A stretch of 63,308 nt of DNA from Gemmatimonadota bacterium (GTDB taxonomy: Bacteria; Gemmatimonadota; Gemmatimonadetes; Longimicrobiales; Longimicrobiaceae): positions 1 through 63,308 of the forward strand of contig JAQBQD010000009.1 in assembly GCA_028287185.1 (NCBI GenBank), in the 5' to 3' direction. Below the pieces are notes generated by a model. The model was not told the origin of the DNA. It saw only the letters and a program-made list of their open reading frames with translations, and did not search any database. The position numbers and the translations under genes were made by a program. Shown piece after piece: positions 29,062-39,094 of the stretch (position 1 is its first letter; each line of letters opens with the position of its first letter).

Positions 29062-30267
29062 TCAGCGGATGATCTCGGACCAGGCGAAAGTCTTGGTGGT
29101 GCGCGGCGCCGGCGGGGTCGCGACCCCGCGGAATGCCCGGATGGCGGCGTCCGTCGCGCACTTGTTGTATTGCACCGTCACGTGGCCCGCGCCGATGTCG
29201 CTGTCGTCCAGGATGATCTCGCTCTCGTTGTCCGTGTCCAGGCTGATGAGGGCCCCGTTCACCGTCGGCGTGCCCCGCAGCGAGAAGGTGCCCTCCACCA
29301 CGATGATGCCGTTGAAGGTGGCGTTGCCGGTCATCGAGATGTTGCCGTTCACCACGATGATGATGCCGCTGCCGCTGCCGATGGAGACGGTCCCGTGGTT
29401 GGCGTCGATCACCGCCACCGAGTCGCCCGCCGGCATGGCGCCGGGCCACACCTGCGAGCCGTACAGGGGCCCGTACTTCACGCTGTCGGGCAGCGAGGCG
29501 ATGATGGACGACAGCGAACCGCCCAGCGTGTAGGCCGCCAGCTCCGCCTTCGTCATGTGGCTGTTGGTGATGGCGGTGGTGCCCTGGGTGGTCCGGTTGG
29601 CCGAGTCCACGCCCAGGAAGTTCTGGTACATGTTGTTGTTGTTGACCGTCACCGTGCTGCCGGACGAGCCGGTCACGGCCTGCACGCCCTGGTCGCCGCT
29701 GTTGGCGCACTCGGTGGAGCGGCCGTTGATGGTGAAGGCGTTGCCGTTCACGTGCAGGTCGCCGCCGATGGTGACGGACGAGTTGATCTTGGCGTTGAGC
29801 TGGTTGGGCACGTAGACCACCTGCCGCACCATCGCCACCACCGAGCGCCCGGACACGCGGGTGCCGCGCAACGGGCGCGACATGATCGCGAAGGTGTTGC
29901 GCGTGCTGTCCAGCACCCCGGCGGTGGAGAACGGCACCGCCGCCAGGCGCGACACGGTGATGCGCGCCTTGCGCGTCGAGTTGGGGAGGGTGTAGTCGCC
30001 CGAGTCGCCGGCCACCATGGCGCGGTCGGTCATGCTGTCCACGTACACCTGCAGCCCGCCCTCGGCGTCGTAGAGCGACTGCACGGCGCCCGCGTTGGCC
30101 GCGCTCACCGACGCCTCGGTGGAGGAGGTGAGCAGCATGGTGGTGACGAGCAGCGAGACCGCGATCAGGCCCAGCAGGGCCAGGGGAAGGGCGACGCCGC
30201 GCCGATCGAGCCGGGCCAGCGGGAGGCGCACGGGGCGGGACGGGTGCATGGGCACGCTCCTCTTCAT
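29062..30267 (-). CDS. PilX-like pilus assembly protein
   Basis: 401 residues. N-terminus RRGVALPLALLGLIAVSLL resembles the PilX class: a Gly cleavage site and hydrophobic helix but no Glu at position 5. The rest is secreted and rich in Ser/Thr/Asn/Gly, with beta-helix-like repeats (SVTIGGDLHVNGNAF, INGRST; GNISMTGNATFNGIIVVEGT; GTPTVNGALI). Longer than proteobacterial PilX (about 200), the extra being the repeat region. The ATG overlaps the pilW stop (ATGA); an in-frame ATG at 30249 is an alternative. Probably a minor pilin or tip component. Confidence 0.75.
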   Translation of the reverse strand: MKRSVPMHPSRPVRLPLARLDRRGVALPLALLGLIAVSLLVTTMLLTSSTEASVSAANAGAVQSLYDAEGGLQVYVDSMTDRAMVAGDSGDYTLPNSTRKARITVSRLAAVPFSTAGVLDSTRNTFAIMSRPLRGTRVSGRSVVAMVRQVVYVPNQLNAKINSSVTIGGDLHVNGNAFTINGRSTECANSGDQGVQAVTGSSGSTVTVNNNNMYQNFLGVDSANRTTQGTTAITNSHMTKAELAAYTLGGSLSSIIASLPDSVKYGPLYGSQVWPGAMPAGDSVAVIDANHGTVSIGSGSGIIIVVNGNISMTGNATFNGIIVVEGTFSLRGTPTVNGALISLDTDNESEIILDDSDIGAGHVTVQYNKCATDAAIRAFRGVATPPAPRTTKTFAWSEIIR

Positions 30268-31172
30268 GGCTGGTTGCGCAGGTAGACGGTCACGGAGTCG
30301 CTGGTCGTCTGGTAGTTGTACTGCGTGCTCCCGACGGTGCGCGTCGGGTCGTGCGCGGTGGCCTTGGTGGTCACGCGGATGCCGATGCGCCGGACCGTCG
30401 CCATGGTCGCGGCGGTGAGCGGCGTGGCCAGCAGGGCGCCCGTGGAGTCGTAGTAGCGGAAGGCCAGCGAGGTGTCGGAGCGCAGCGGCCCGGCCAGGGG
30501 CTGCTGGGCCCCCGTGCCGTAGCTGCGGCGCAGCCAGGGCTTGCCGTCCGCGCTGTTGGTGCCCACGTCGTAGGTCACCTTCTCGTACATCATCACCAGG
30601 TTCCCCGCCGGGGGGATCACGGGCATGTTGTCCACCGTGAAGCGGTATCCCAGCGTCGTTCCCGCCACGCTCAGCCCGTTGCACTGCGCCGTCGTGGCCG
30701 GGTTGGCGTACGAGCGCGCGGTGATGGTGGCGTAGGTGCCGTCGGACGCCGTGGGCGAGAGGGTGGTGCCCGCGCCGGCCGCCGTCACGTCGGCGAGGAG
30801 GCCGGAGATGCTGGAGAAGCCCGTGGTGTCGCTGGGGGGGAAGGCGGCGTTGAACTGCGCGCCGCTCACCGCGCCGGTGCCGCCGCCGCACGAGACGCCC
30901 CACGCGCGGGGCACCATCGCCGTGATGGAGGTGGAGGTGGCCGAGGCGATGCCCGAGGGATGCAGGGCGCGCAGCTCGCCGCCCATGACCTGGATGGCGC
31001 CGCGGGCGTTCTGCTGCACCTCCTCGCGCGAGGTCTGCAGCGACAGGAAGCCGCCGTGCCACTGGATGATCTGGAACACCACGGTGGCGAAGATGCTGAG
31101 CAGCACCAGCGACACCATGATCTCCACCAGCGTCATGCCGCGCCGGCCGCGGCGGGCGCGCTCAGGGCACAT
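30264..31172 (-). CDS. PilW-like minor pilin
   Basis: 302 residues. Prepilin leader RRGRRG followed by MTLVEIMVSLVLLSIFATVVF, with Glu at position 5 of the mature protein, so cut and methylated by prepilin peptidase. A large Thr/Ser/Ala-rich globular part follows, containing a Cys pair around residues 95 and 165. Length and order (after pilV, before pilX) fit PilW. Its start overlaps the pilV stop by 11 bases and its stop overlaps the pilX start, so the minor pilins are translationally coupled. Confidence 0.85.
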   Translation of the reverse strand: MCPERARRGRRGMTLVEIMVSLVLLSIFATVVFQIIQWHGGFLSLQTSREEVQQNARGAIQVMGGELRALHPSGIASATSTSITAMVPRAWGVSCGGGTGAVSGAQFNAAFPPSDTTGFSSISGLLADVTAAGAGTTLSPTASDGTYATITARSYANPATTAQCNGLSVAGTTLGYRFTVDNMPVIPPAGNLVMMYEKVTYDVGTNSADGKPWLRRSYGTGAQQPLAGPLRSDTSLAFRYYDSTGALLATPLTAATMATVRRIGIRVTTKATAHDPTRTVGSTQYNYQTTSDSVTVYLRNQP

Positions 31173-31557
31173 AGTACACCGAGGCGGACAGCCGCACCGA
31201 GTCGCCCGCCGTGAAGTTCTTGTTGGCCGTGGAGGGATAGACGGAGACGGAGATGTCGCGCCGCGCGCCCACCGTGGCGACCACGGTGCGCATGCTGGCG
31301 CCGTAGACCGTGTAGGTGGCGCTGCTGGGCGACTCGCCGTTGCGCGTGCGCGAGATGAGCTGCTCCAGCGTGTCGGTGGCGGCGGACACGTACTTGGTCT
31401 GCGCCGAGGCGCGCGCCACCTGGCGGGTCGCCAGGAAGCCCAGGCCCTCCAGGGACAGGAGCCCCACCGCCACGATCAGGAAGGCGAAGAGCACCTCGAC
31501 CAGCGAGAAGCCCTGGTCCCGGCGCGGGGCGGAGATGGGCAGCGCTTCAGTAGACAC
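31162..31557 (-). CDS. PilV-like minor pilin
   Basis: 131 residues. A short leader ends in RRDQG, then FSLVEVLFAFLIVAVGLLSLEGL, the PilV-type N-methylation site and helix. GTG start chosen because GGGAGG sits 8 bases upstream and the longer frame lies inside the preceding gene. Globular part about 90 residues. The start overlaps the GspH-like gene by 11 bases. Confidence 0.85.
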   Translation of the reverse strand: MSTEALPISAPRRDQGFSLVEVLFAFLIVAVGLLSLEGLGFLATRQVARASAQTKYVSAATDTLEQLISRTRNGESPSSATYTVYGASMRTVVATVGARRDISVSVYPSTANKNFTAGDSVRLSASVYYVP

Positions 31558-32014
31558 GGGTGACCCTCCCGAGGGGGCTGATCGTGATGTAGACCGTCTT
31601 GGCATTCTTGGTGGCCTTGATCGTGTCGGTGGTGGTGCTGGTCTTCAGGCCGCGCGAGTCGAAGGTGTAGACGCCCGTTGCCGGGGTGATGCGCGTTCCC
31701 GGGTAGCCGGCGGACAGGTTCTCGGACTTGAGCGTCCGCGTGCCGGCGGGGTCGTCCAGCGTCACCGAGTAGGCGGTGGCGGACGAGAACCGCACCGACG
31801 CCCGCATCCCGTTCCGCACGGCGTTGATGCGCGCCATCCCCATGTCCGCACCCACCTGGTCCAGCGCCCGCCGCGGCATCTGCGCCGCGAAGAAGCCGTC
31901 GAACTTGGGCCACGCGATGGCCGCGAGCAGGCCCATGATGGCCACGACGACGACCAGCTCGATCATGGTGAAGCCCCCTGCGGGGCTTCGAAGGGCACGG
32001 ACGGGTGGTTTCAT
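31547..32014 (-). CDS. GspH/FimT-like minor pilin
   Basis: 155 residues. Leader MKPPVRALRSPAGG then FTMIELVVVVAIMGLLAAIAW with Glu5. The globular part contains the GspH/FimT hallmark of a C-terminal FDSRGLKTSTT segment followed by ITISPLGRVTRV, as in the pseudopilins that start a pilus tip. ATG at 32014 with GGAA upstream. First gene of a coupled gspH-pilV-pilW-pilX set. Another FimT-like gene lies 143 bases upstream. Confidence 0.87.
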   Translation of the reverse strand: MKPPVRALRSPAGGFTMIELVVVVAIMGLLAAIAWPKFDGFFAAQMPRRALDQVGADMGMARINAVRNGMRASVRFSSATAYSVTLDDPAGTRTLKSENLSAGYPGTRITPATGVYTFDSRGLKTSTTTDTIKATKNAKTVYITISPLGRVTRVY

Positions 32015-32157
32015 GCGGGTTCCGCAGAGGAAAAGGCGTGCCCCGCGAAGATTCGTGGCGCTGCAACGCTTTTGCGTGTCAGGTGCCCGCGGGACTCTGG
32101 CAGATAGGTGGGGCGTATGGAAAAGTTTTCTGCCCGAGGCCCGTCCCGCAAGGGTTT

Positions 32158-32685
32158 TCAGAAGCGCCGCGCCACCCGCCCCACCACGGACACCTGCACC
32201 GAGTCGCGCAGGCCCCCGGCGCCGGCCCAGAAGGTCCGGTTGCCCGGCGGGCTCAGCAGCCCGCGCGAGTCGAAGACGATGGAGTCGGACCGGTTGCTCG
32301 CGAGGCACACCTTCGCCCCGTCGGCGCCCACCCTCTCGGCCTTCACGGGCCGGCCGGGGTCGCCGCGCGCGACGATCACGTATCCCCGGCCCGCGGCCGC
32401 GGCGCCGGCGGGCACGGGGCAGGCGGGGTCCCGCAGCACCCGCAGGCTCACGGAGGTCCCGCCCTTCACCGCCAGCATCCGCGCGTAGTACAGGTCGCCC
32501 GTGAGCAGGTTGAGCGCCCCGCGCGTCCGGTAGCGCGCCAGCATCGCCGTGGAAGAGGGCGCGGCGAGCGCGCACAGCAGCACCATCAGCACCAGCACCG
32601 TCAGCAGCTCCACCAGCGTGAACCCCGCCGTCCTCCACGCATCCATCGCCGCCGCCACCGCCCCACCCGTCCGCACGTTCCGCAT
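32158..32685 (-). CDS. FimT/GspH-like minor pilin
   Basis: 175 residues. Leader of about 19 residues ending in TAG, then FTLVELLTVLVLMVLLCALA with Glu5. The C-terminal part contains IVFDSRGLLSPPGNRTFW, the FimT/GspH pattern shared with the next gene. The start ATG at 32685 has GGAGGACGGG directly upstream; longer frames have no leader. It may bind DNA if FimT-like, but the basic C-terminal tail is short (VGRVARRF), so this is only a possibility. Confidence 0.83.
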   Translation of the reverse strand: MRNVRTGGAVAAAMDAWRTAGFTLVELLTVLVLMVLLCALAAPSSTAMLARYRTRGALNLLTGDLYYARMLAVKGGTSVSLRVLRDPACPVPAGAAAAGRGYVIVARGDPGRPVKAERVGADGAKVCLASNRSDSIVFDSRGLLSPPGNRTFWAGAGGLRDSVQVSVVGRVARRF

Positions 32686-32729
32686 CCCGTCCTCCGCTCG
32701 TGAAAGGGCCGCGCTCGTACAATTCACGC

Positions 32730-32758
32730 CAGGTCCACAAAGGAGCGCACGAAAGAAT
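32730..32758 (-). promoter_or_regulatory. Candidate sigma-70-type promoter for the minor-pilin genes
   Basis: In the 114-base gap before the FimT-like start, the minus strand reads TTGCGC, about 17 bases, TATTCT. Match is moderate (three and four of six); the -35 end lies slightly right of the listed span. No well-matched sigma-54 site was found there. Confidence 0.25.
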
Positions 32759-32799
32759 ACAGAGTGGACACCGTCCGCGCAACACCCCCGATCGGCGGA

Positions 32800-34157
<1,358 letters not shown>

Positions 34158-34161
<4 letters not shown>

Positions 34162-35417
34162 GTGTCGTCGACCCAGGTTCGGAAGGTGAGGGTGAAGACG
34201 GCGCCGCCGCCTTCGGCGGAGGACACCTCGATGCGGCCCCCGAAGTCTGCCATGGTGGCGGCGACGATGGCAAGGCCGAGCCCCGTGCCCTGCCCCGGCG
34301 CGCGGGTGGTGAAGAAGGGGTCGAAGATGGCGTCGATCTGCTCGCGGGGGATGCCGGGCCCCGTGTCGGCCAGCACCAGGCGCACCACGTCGGTGCCGGG
34401 CTCGATGACGCTGCCCTCGCGGCTGGAGGCGTAGCGCGGCCGCCGCAGGTGCGCGTAGGAGACCCCCGGCGGGTCGTCCGCGCGGCGCACCGGCATGGGG
34501 CGGTCGGGCCGGTACTCCTCGTGGTGCGCCGTCACCGTGATGCGGCCCTCGCCCTTCATCGCCGCGTCGGCATTGTCCAGCAGGTTCACCAGCACCTGCT
34601 CCACGCCGTGGGTGAAGGCGCGCACGGGGGGCAGGTCGGCGTCCAGCGTGGCGCGCACGTCCACCCCGGCCAGCTTGCCCTGCGCGCGCAGCACCTCCAG
34701 CGCGTGCTCCAGCGCGGCGGCCAGATCCACGGCCTCGCGCTCGGTGGGCCCCGGCCGGGCGAAGTCCAGCAGCCCGCGCACGATGCGGTCGATGCGCCGC
34801 GACTCGCGCTCGATGCCGTCCACCAGATCCGCGTCCGCCCCGCGCCTGCGCAGGACCGAGGCGTATCCCACCAGCGCCCCCAGCGGGTTGCCCACCTCGT
34901 GCGCCACGCCGGCCGCCAGCCGCCCGATGGAGGCCATCTTCTCGGCCTGCACCAGGTCGCGCTGGGTGGCGATGAGCAGCCGGTTGGTGTCGTCCAGCGA
35001 GCGGACGTTCTCGGCGAGCCGCGCCTGGTTCTCCAGGAGCTGGTCCGTCAGCCGGTTGAGCGCGTTGGCCAGGGCCGCGGTCTCGCGCGTGCCGCCCGGC
35101 ACGGCGCGGCGCTGGTAGTCTCCGCCGGCGATGGCCTGGGCGGCCTGCACGGCCTCGGACAGGGGCCGCACCACCAGCTTGTCGATGAGGTAGTTGCCCA
35201 GCCCCACGAAGGCCAGCACGTCCACCACGGGCAGCACCAGCACCGCCCACGCGGAGGCGGCGCCGGGCTCGCGCTGGATGGACAGGATCTCGCTGGTGGC
35301 GACGGCCAGCAGCAGCGCCGATACGGCGAGGAAGGTGAGGTTGAAGAGAAGCTCGGCGCGCAGAGAGCCCCGGCGTCGCTCGGGGCTCTCTGGGCGCGCC
35401 TTCCGGGCGCGGGCCAC
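34158..35417 (-). CDS. Membrane sensor histidine kinase, PilS/NtrB-like partner
   Basis: 419 residues. Two membrane segments (about 24-45 and 56-78), a HAMP-like region (DKLVVRPLSEAVQAAQAIAGGD), coiled-coil, then HisKA with the phospho-accepting His in AAGVAHEVGNPLG and an HATPase domain (NLLDNADAAMKGEGR, ADTGPGIPRE, GQGTGLGLAI). A 35-residue insert rich in Arg and Pro separates the N and G1 boxes. Short periplasmic loop, so it may sense the membrane state, as PilS does. GTG start; an 11-bp hairpin falls in codons 9-19. Coupled to the regulator gene by a 4-base overlap. Confidence 0.9.
35362..35391 (-). other. Hairpin at the start of the sensor-kinase gene
   Basis: 11-bp perfect arms (AGAGAGCCCCG and CGGGGCTCTCT) with an 8-base loop. 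It lies 72 bases after the stop of the preceding small gene and inside the first codons of the kinase as called. It might attenuate read-through, or show that the kinase starts further downstream. Confidence 0.45.
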
Positions 35418-35454
35418 GCCGCGGACCGTGCGGCTCGCTCGCTCGCGGGGAACG

Positions 35455-35664
35455 CTATGCCTCCAGCAGCTCCACGGTCTGGGCGGTGCGCACGGTGTCG
35501 CGGGTGAGCGGCTTCTTGCGCGGGCCGTTGTGGGCCGCCTTCTCGATGTGGTGCCAGACCTGGTCCACGACGGACCCGGTCGGAGTGTCCCAGCTCACGA
35601 TCCCCTCGGCGCGGACCTGCTCCAGGGCTCTGCGCAGCGCTTGCTTGCTCACCGGCTTCCTCAT
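35455..35664 (-). CDS. Small conserved-looking protein, unknown function
   Basis: 69 residues (MRKPVSKQALRRALEQVRA...). Basic, predicted helical, no Cys pairs, no membrane segment. A strong Shine-Dalgarno (GAGGAGGAGCC) precedes the ATG. The WDTPTGSVVDQVWHHIEKA segment looks like a folded core. It lies 37 bases upstream of the sensor kinase on the same strand and may be the first gene of that operon. No family recognised. Confidence 0.65.
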   Translation of the reverse strand: MRKPVSKQALRRALEQVRAEGIVSWDTPTGSVVDQVWHHIEKAAHNGPRKKPLTRDTVRTAQTVELLEA

Positions 35665-35895
35665 GGCTCCTCCTCGCTGTCGGTACGTCGGGTTCCGCCC
35701 GCTCCCGCAGGGCGACGCTCCCGAGGGCCGCGAACGTGGCCGCCGGGGTCCCGTTCCTATGGTAACACCGCCGCGCGGGCGGCGCGAGGGGCGCATCCGT
35801 TCCCGGGCCCGCCGCTCTCCGCCCGGCCGTTCGCCCGCGGACACGCACGACGCGCAAGCGCGGTCCCGCCAGGCGGATGCACCGGCACGAAAAGC
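35665..35895. other. Spacer between two small minus-strand genes
   Basis: No gene. Probably holds the promoter of the small protein / kinase / regulator operon; the minus strand is too GC-rich for a confident element, though TATGGTAAC-like sequence occurs near 35756-35765. Confidence 0.4.
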
Positions 35896-35926
35896 CCGCC
35901 GCGCCCCTTCTGCACGGGCGCGGCGG
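35896..35926 (-). terminator. Terminator after the zinc-ribbon gene
   Basis: 11-bp perfect arms (CCGCCGCGCCC at 35896-35906, complement at 35916-35926), 9-base loop, followed on the minus strand by a T-rich CTTTTCG. Confidence 0.75.
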
Positions 35927-35963
35927 TTCGGACGTCAATACGCGCCGGGCGAGCCGGGCGGCC

Positions 35964-36143
35964 TCAGTTGTACACGCGCATGGCCGAGTCGCAGCGCGTG
36001 GCGCACGAGCGGCAGAACAGGAGCGGCTGGCAGAGCTTGCGGTCCCAGTTGCGGGCGCGGCAGCGCGGGCAGCGGGGGGTCAGCAGGCGGCGTGCGACCA
36101 GGCCGAGCACGATGGCGACGGCGGCGATGAGGGCGATCTGCAT
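35964..36143 (-). CDS. Small membrane-anchored zinc-ribbon-like protein
   Basis: 59 residues. One N-terminal membrane segment (about 1-20: MQIALIAAVAIVLGLVARRL), then CPRC ... CRSCATRC, two Cys pairs able to bind one zinc ion. The C-terminus would face the cytoplasm. The ATG at 36143 is the only one directly before the hydrophobic segment; Shine-Dalgarno is weak. A hairpin terminator follows 38 bases downstream. Function unknown. Confidence 0.6.
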   Translation of the reverse strand: MQIALIAAVAIVLGLVARRLLTPRCPRCRARNWDRKLCQPLLFCRSCATRCDSAMRVYN

Positions 36144-36543
36144 CTTGCTTGCGTCGTCTTTCCAGAACGGTTCGATCGAGGGCCGGCGGCGCCGCGTAGC
36201 CCGCTGCGCCGGAGCCCGACGGGCGGCGCGTGAGGCATTGGTATCCCCACAACCCAATGCCGGTTCCCCTCCGCCGGTACGGAGGAGTGAAACCACGAAC
36301 TTGACACGCCTCCAAAGTCCAGACGTTCCCTGCTTCGATCGAGTTGATCCCCATCTACCGTCGAATCGCGGATTACGCCTCTACGTAATCGCGCGACCAG
36401 GTGCACGCCTCTGATCGCGAACGCGCGGGTCGGGACCACCAGCTCGATCAACTCCCGCGTCGTACGGCCATCCGTGAACCATGACGGCCGACCCGCCTAG
36501 TCATCCCACCCGCCGTTCGATGCGCAACTCGCGGGCCGGCGCG
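36144..36543. other. Intergenic region without recognised gene
   Basis: 400 bases, less GC-rich than the surroundings. It contains a 7-bp inverted repeat (GCATTGG...CCAATGC, about 36235-36262). ORFs across it lack start signals and codon bias. It is downstream of the PRPP synthetase gene and upstream of the zinc-ribbon gene on the minus strand. Confidence 0.5.
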
Positions 36544-37470
36544 TCAGCCCGCGTCACGCGTCTCCGCCGCGGTCCGGCGGATGAAGTCCGCGAGGATGGG
36601 GGCGACGGAGACCACGTGCAGGCCCGGCGGCGGGCTGGGCGCGGGCGGCACGGTGTCGGTGACCACCAGCGTGCCCACGCCGGCCGCGGCCAGGCGGGCG
36701 GCCGCGTCGCGCAGCAGCAGGCCGTGGGTGGCGACGACGGTGAAGTCGGGCCGTGCGCCGGCATCGCGCAGCGCGCCCACGCTCTCCACGATGGTGCCGC
36801 CGGTGGAGATCATGTCGTCCACCAGCACGCACGCGCGGCCACGCACCTCGCCCACGATGTGCGTGACACGGGTCTCCGTGCCGCTTTCACGGCGCTTGTG
36901 GAGTACCACCAGCGGGCGGTCCAGAAGGTCGGCGTACTCCGTGGCGAGCGCCACCCGCCCCGCGTCGGGCGCAACCACCACGGCGTCGGCCGGCACGCGG
37001 TCGCGCAGGGCTTCGCAGAGGACGGGCACGGCGCTCAGCGTGTCCACCGGCACGCGGAAGAAGCCCTCGATCTGCGTGGTGTGCAGGTCCACGGTGAGCA
37101 CGTGGTCGATGCCCGCTGCCTCCATGAGCCCCGCCACCAGCGAGGCGGTGATGGGCTCGCGGCGGCCGTGGCGCTTGTCCGAGCGGGCGTATCCGTAATA
37201 CGGCACGACGGCGACGACGCGGGCGGCGGCGGAACGGCGGCAGGCGTCCGCAACCGCCAGAAGCTCCACCAGGTGGTCGTTCACGGGCGGGCAGGTGGGC
37301 TGCACCACGAACACCTCGCGGCGGCGCACCGAGGCGGTGAGCCGCACGTCCACCTCGCCGTCGGGAAAGCGCCGCACCTCGCACCCTCCCAGCTCCACGC
37401 CCAGCTCCCGCGCCAGCGCGGCCGCGAGCACGGGATTGGCGGTGCCGGCCAGCAGGGTCATGCGCTCCAT
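36544..37470 (-). CDS. prs: Ribose-phosphate pyrophosphokinase (PRPP synthetase)
   Basis: 308 residues. Transfers pyrophosphate from ATP to ribose-5-phosphate, making PRPP for nucleotides, His and Trp. Family motifs: GGCEVRRFPDGEVDVRL, the flexible loop VVPYYGYARSDKRHG (ATP contact), VDLHTTQIEGFF, and the PRPP-binding VLVDDMISTGGTI. The ATG at 37470 gives the normal length; the frame runs 43 codons further upstream without homology. The N-terminus (MERMTLLAGTANPVLAAALA) is a little diverged from the usual FSGxSNxxLA. Monocistronic as far as can be seen. Confidence 0.94.
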   Translation of the reverse strand: MERMTLLAGTANPVLAAALARELGVELGGCEVRRFPDGEVDVRLTASVRRREVFVVQPTCPPVNDHLVELLAVADACRRSAAARVVAVVPYYGYARSDKRHGRREPITASLVAGLMEAAGIDHVLTVDLHTTQIEGFFRVPVDTLSAVPVLCEALRDRVPADAVVVAPDAGRVALATEYADLLDRPLVVLHKRRESGTETRVTHIVGEVRGRACVLVDDMISTGGTIVESVGALRDAGARPDFTVVATHGLLLRDAAARLAAAGVGTLVVTDTVPPAPSPPPGLHVVSVAPILADFIRRTAAETRDAG

Positions 37471-37680
37471 CGTGCTCCGGGGTGGCGGTCGGTCGTCTGG
37501 AATCGAGGGGCAATCAGGGATTGAACCGCCTCCTCCGTTCGTCTGTGCATCCACCGTTCCGTTCGAATCATCCTTCACCGAGGACTTCATAACGATCACC
37601 GGACGGGTGGCCGAGGGACGAGACTCGGATGAAGAATAGTGGCGACGTGTAGCCGGTTGAACCGAGCGAAGGGAGGATGG

Positions 37681-37869
37681 ATGGGGAGCGCCAAATCACA
37701 GGTCGAGCAACTGCTTCGAAGCCTGCCCGACGACTGCTCGCTCGGGGACATCCAGTACCACGTGAGCGTGCTGCAAAAGATCGACGCCGCGATACGCTCC
37801 GCGGAATCGGGGCCGACGTATTCTCAGGAGGAGGCGGAGGAGGCGATGTGGCGGTGGATCGACGAGTAA
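37681..37869 (+). CDS. Orphan antitoxin-like small protein
   Basis: 62 residues. A strong GGGAGGATGG precedes the ATG. The layout LLRSLPDDCSLGDIQYHVSV-LQKIDAAI ... GPTYSQEEAEEAMWRWI resembles small antitoxins found beside RelE/ParE toxins: a short helical segment with PDDxSLxDIxYHxxVLxKI, then SxEExxxxMxxW. No toxin gene lies next to it on either strand. It may be an orphan antitoxin or a regulator of that family. Identification is from remembered family pattern, so moderate. Confidence 0.6.
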   Translation: MGSAKSQVEQLLRSLPDDCSLGDIQYHVSVLQKIDAAIRSAESGPTYSQEEAEEAMWRWIDE

Positions 37870-37919
37870 CATCGCACGCTGCGAATTCCGAGGTCGGCGC
37901 GTGCGCCCCGGGTCGGAAA

Positions 37920-37936
37920 CCCAGGGCTGCCCTGGG
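37920..37936. other. Short hairpin after the antitoxin-like gene
   Basis: 7-bp arms CCCAGGG/CCCTGGG with a 3-base loop between the antitoxin-like gene (+) and the propeller gene (-). Possible terminator; no T run. Confidence 0.35.
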
Positions 37937-38033
37937 AACGAAGCCCGTCTCCGCTCGCTGACCGCGGCGGAGTTTCGTCACGGGTGGAGGATGGCGAGGC
38001 CGGCGATCGGGGGAGGGACAATCCGCCTCCGCG

Positions 38034-39029
38034 TCAGCCGCCGACCAGCGCGACGCCCCACGGCCGGCGGCCCACCTTCACCGTGGCGACGACGCGGGCG
38101 GTGGCGGTGTCGATGATGGAAAGCTCGTCGGAAAGGCCGCTTGCGACATACAGGCGGCGGCCGTCGCGGGACAGGCGTACGCCCCACGGGCGGCGGCCCA
38201 CGGGGATGCGTGCCATCTGCCGCAGCGTCCGCGCGTCCACCACGCTGACCGTGCCGGCGCGGCCGTTCGCCGCGTACAGCCGCGTCCCGTCGGGCGAGAC
38301 GGCGATGCCCACGGGCTTCCCTTCCCCGCCCTCGATCTCGCCGCGCGCGACGATGGCGCGGGTGCGGGTGTCGATCGCGGTGACGGAGCCGCCGATCTCG
38401 GCCGTCACGTAGGCGCGCGTGCCGTCGCGCGAGAAGGCGACGGCACGGGGCCGGGCGTCCACGAGCAGGTTGGCGACCACGCGGTTGCGGCGCGTGTCGA
38501 TGATGGAGACGCTGTTGCTGGTTTCGGCCGTGACGTAGACCCAGCGCCCGTCGGGGCTGGCGGCCACGCCCTCGGGCTCGATGCCCACCACCATCACCGC
38601 CACCTCGCGCCCCGTGCGCAGGTCGATGGCCGAGCAGCTTCCCGCGTCCTCGTTGGATGCGTACAGGCGCAGCCCGTTGGGCGTGACGGCGAACTGCTCG
38701 GGGTCGGTCCCGGCGCGGTAGCGGGCCACCACGCGGCGCGTGGCGACGTCGATCACGGCGATGGCGTCGCCGCCGCCGCGCGCGTCCGGATGGTCGTCGC
38801 TGAGCGCCACGTAGACGCGGCGCCCGTCGGGGCTGGCCTGGATGCCGCGCGGCCGCACGCCCAGCGGAATGGTCGCCACCACCCGCGCCGTGGCGGTGTT
38901 GACGACGCTGATGTCGTGCGATCCCTCGTTGCTCACGAATGCCAGCGCCGCCCGCTGCGCGTCCCCGCGCTGCGCCGTCGCCACGGACAATCCGACGATC
39001 AGCGCCGCCACCCGCGCCGCCGCTTTCAT
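38034..39029 (-). CDS. YVTN-type beta-propeller, PQQ-alcohol-oxidation associated
   Basis: 331 residues. Signal peptide about 1-24 (ends GDAQ). Seven repeats with the pattern P-x-G-[IV]-x-x-S-x-D-G-x-x-x-Y-V follow (PRGIQASPDGRRVYVA, PEGVAASPDGRWVYVT, PWGVRLSRDGRRLYVA and others), giving a seven-bladed propeller in the periplasm. ATG at 39029 with GGAGGCGATCG before it. A propeller of this kind is regularly found with a binding protein and PQQ alcohol dehydrogenase in other bacteria, which is the arrangement here. Its biochemical role is unknown. Confidence 0.85.
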   Translation of the reverse strand: MKAAARVAALIVGLSVATAQRGDAQRAALAFVSNEGSHDISVVNTATARVVATIPLGVRPRGIQASPDGRRVYVALSDDHPDARGGGDAIAVIDVATRRVVARYRAGTDPEQFAVTPNGLRLYASNEDAGSCSAIDLRTGREVAVMVVGIEPEGVAASPDGRWVYVTAETSNSVSIIDTRRNRVVANLLVDARPRAVAFSRDGTRAYVTAEIGGSVTAIDTRTRAIVARGEIEGGEGKPVGIAVSPDGTRLYAANGRAGTVSVVDARTLRQMARIPVGRRPWGVRLSRDGRRLYVASGLSDELSIIDTATARVVATVKVGRRPWGVALVGG

Positions 39030-39094
39030 CGATCGCCTCCACGGCTCCGGCATCCTCTCGATGCCCGTCCGCGAGCTCCTCGACCCCTTCGAAC

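Noticed and set aside
32015..32157. Possible sigma-54 (-24/-12) sites before the GspH-like gene (GGCAC..GC spaced as expected)
   Set aside because: Key T positions and the TTGC box do not match; too weak to call even though a PilR-like regulator is nearby.
36080..36451. Minus-strand ORF of 123 codons upstream of the zinc-ribbon gene
   Set aside because: Overlaps the zinc-ribbon gene in another frame and lacks codon bias.
37920..37936. Short CCCAGGG hairpin as firm terminator
   Set aside because: Stem of only 7 bp without T run; listed as uncertain rather than called.
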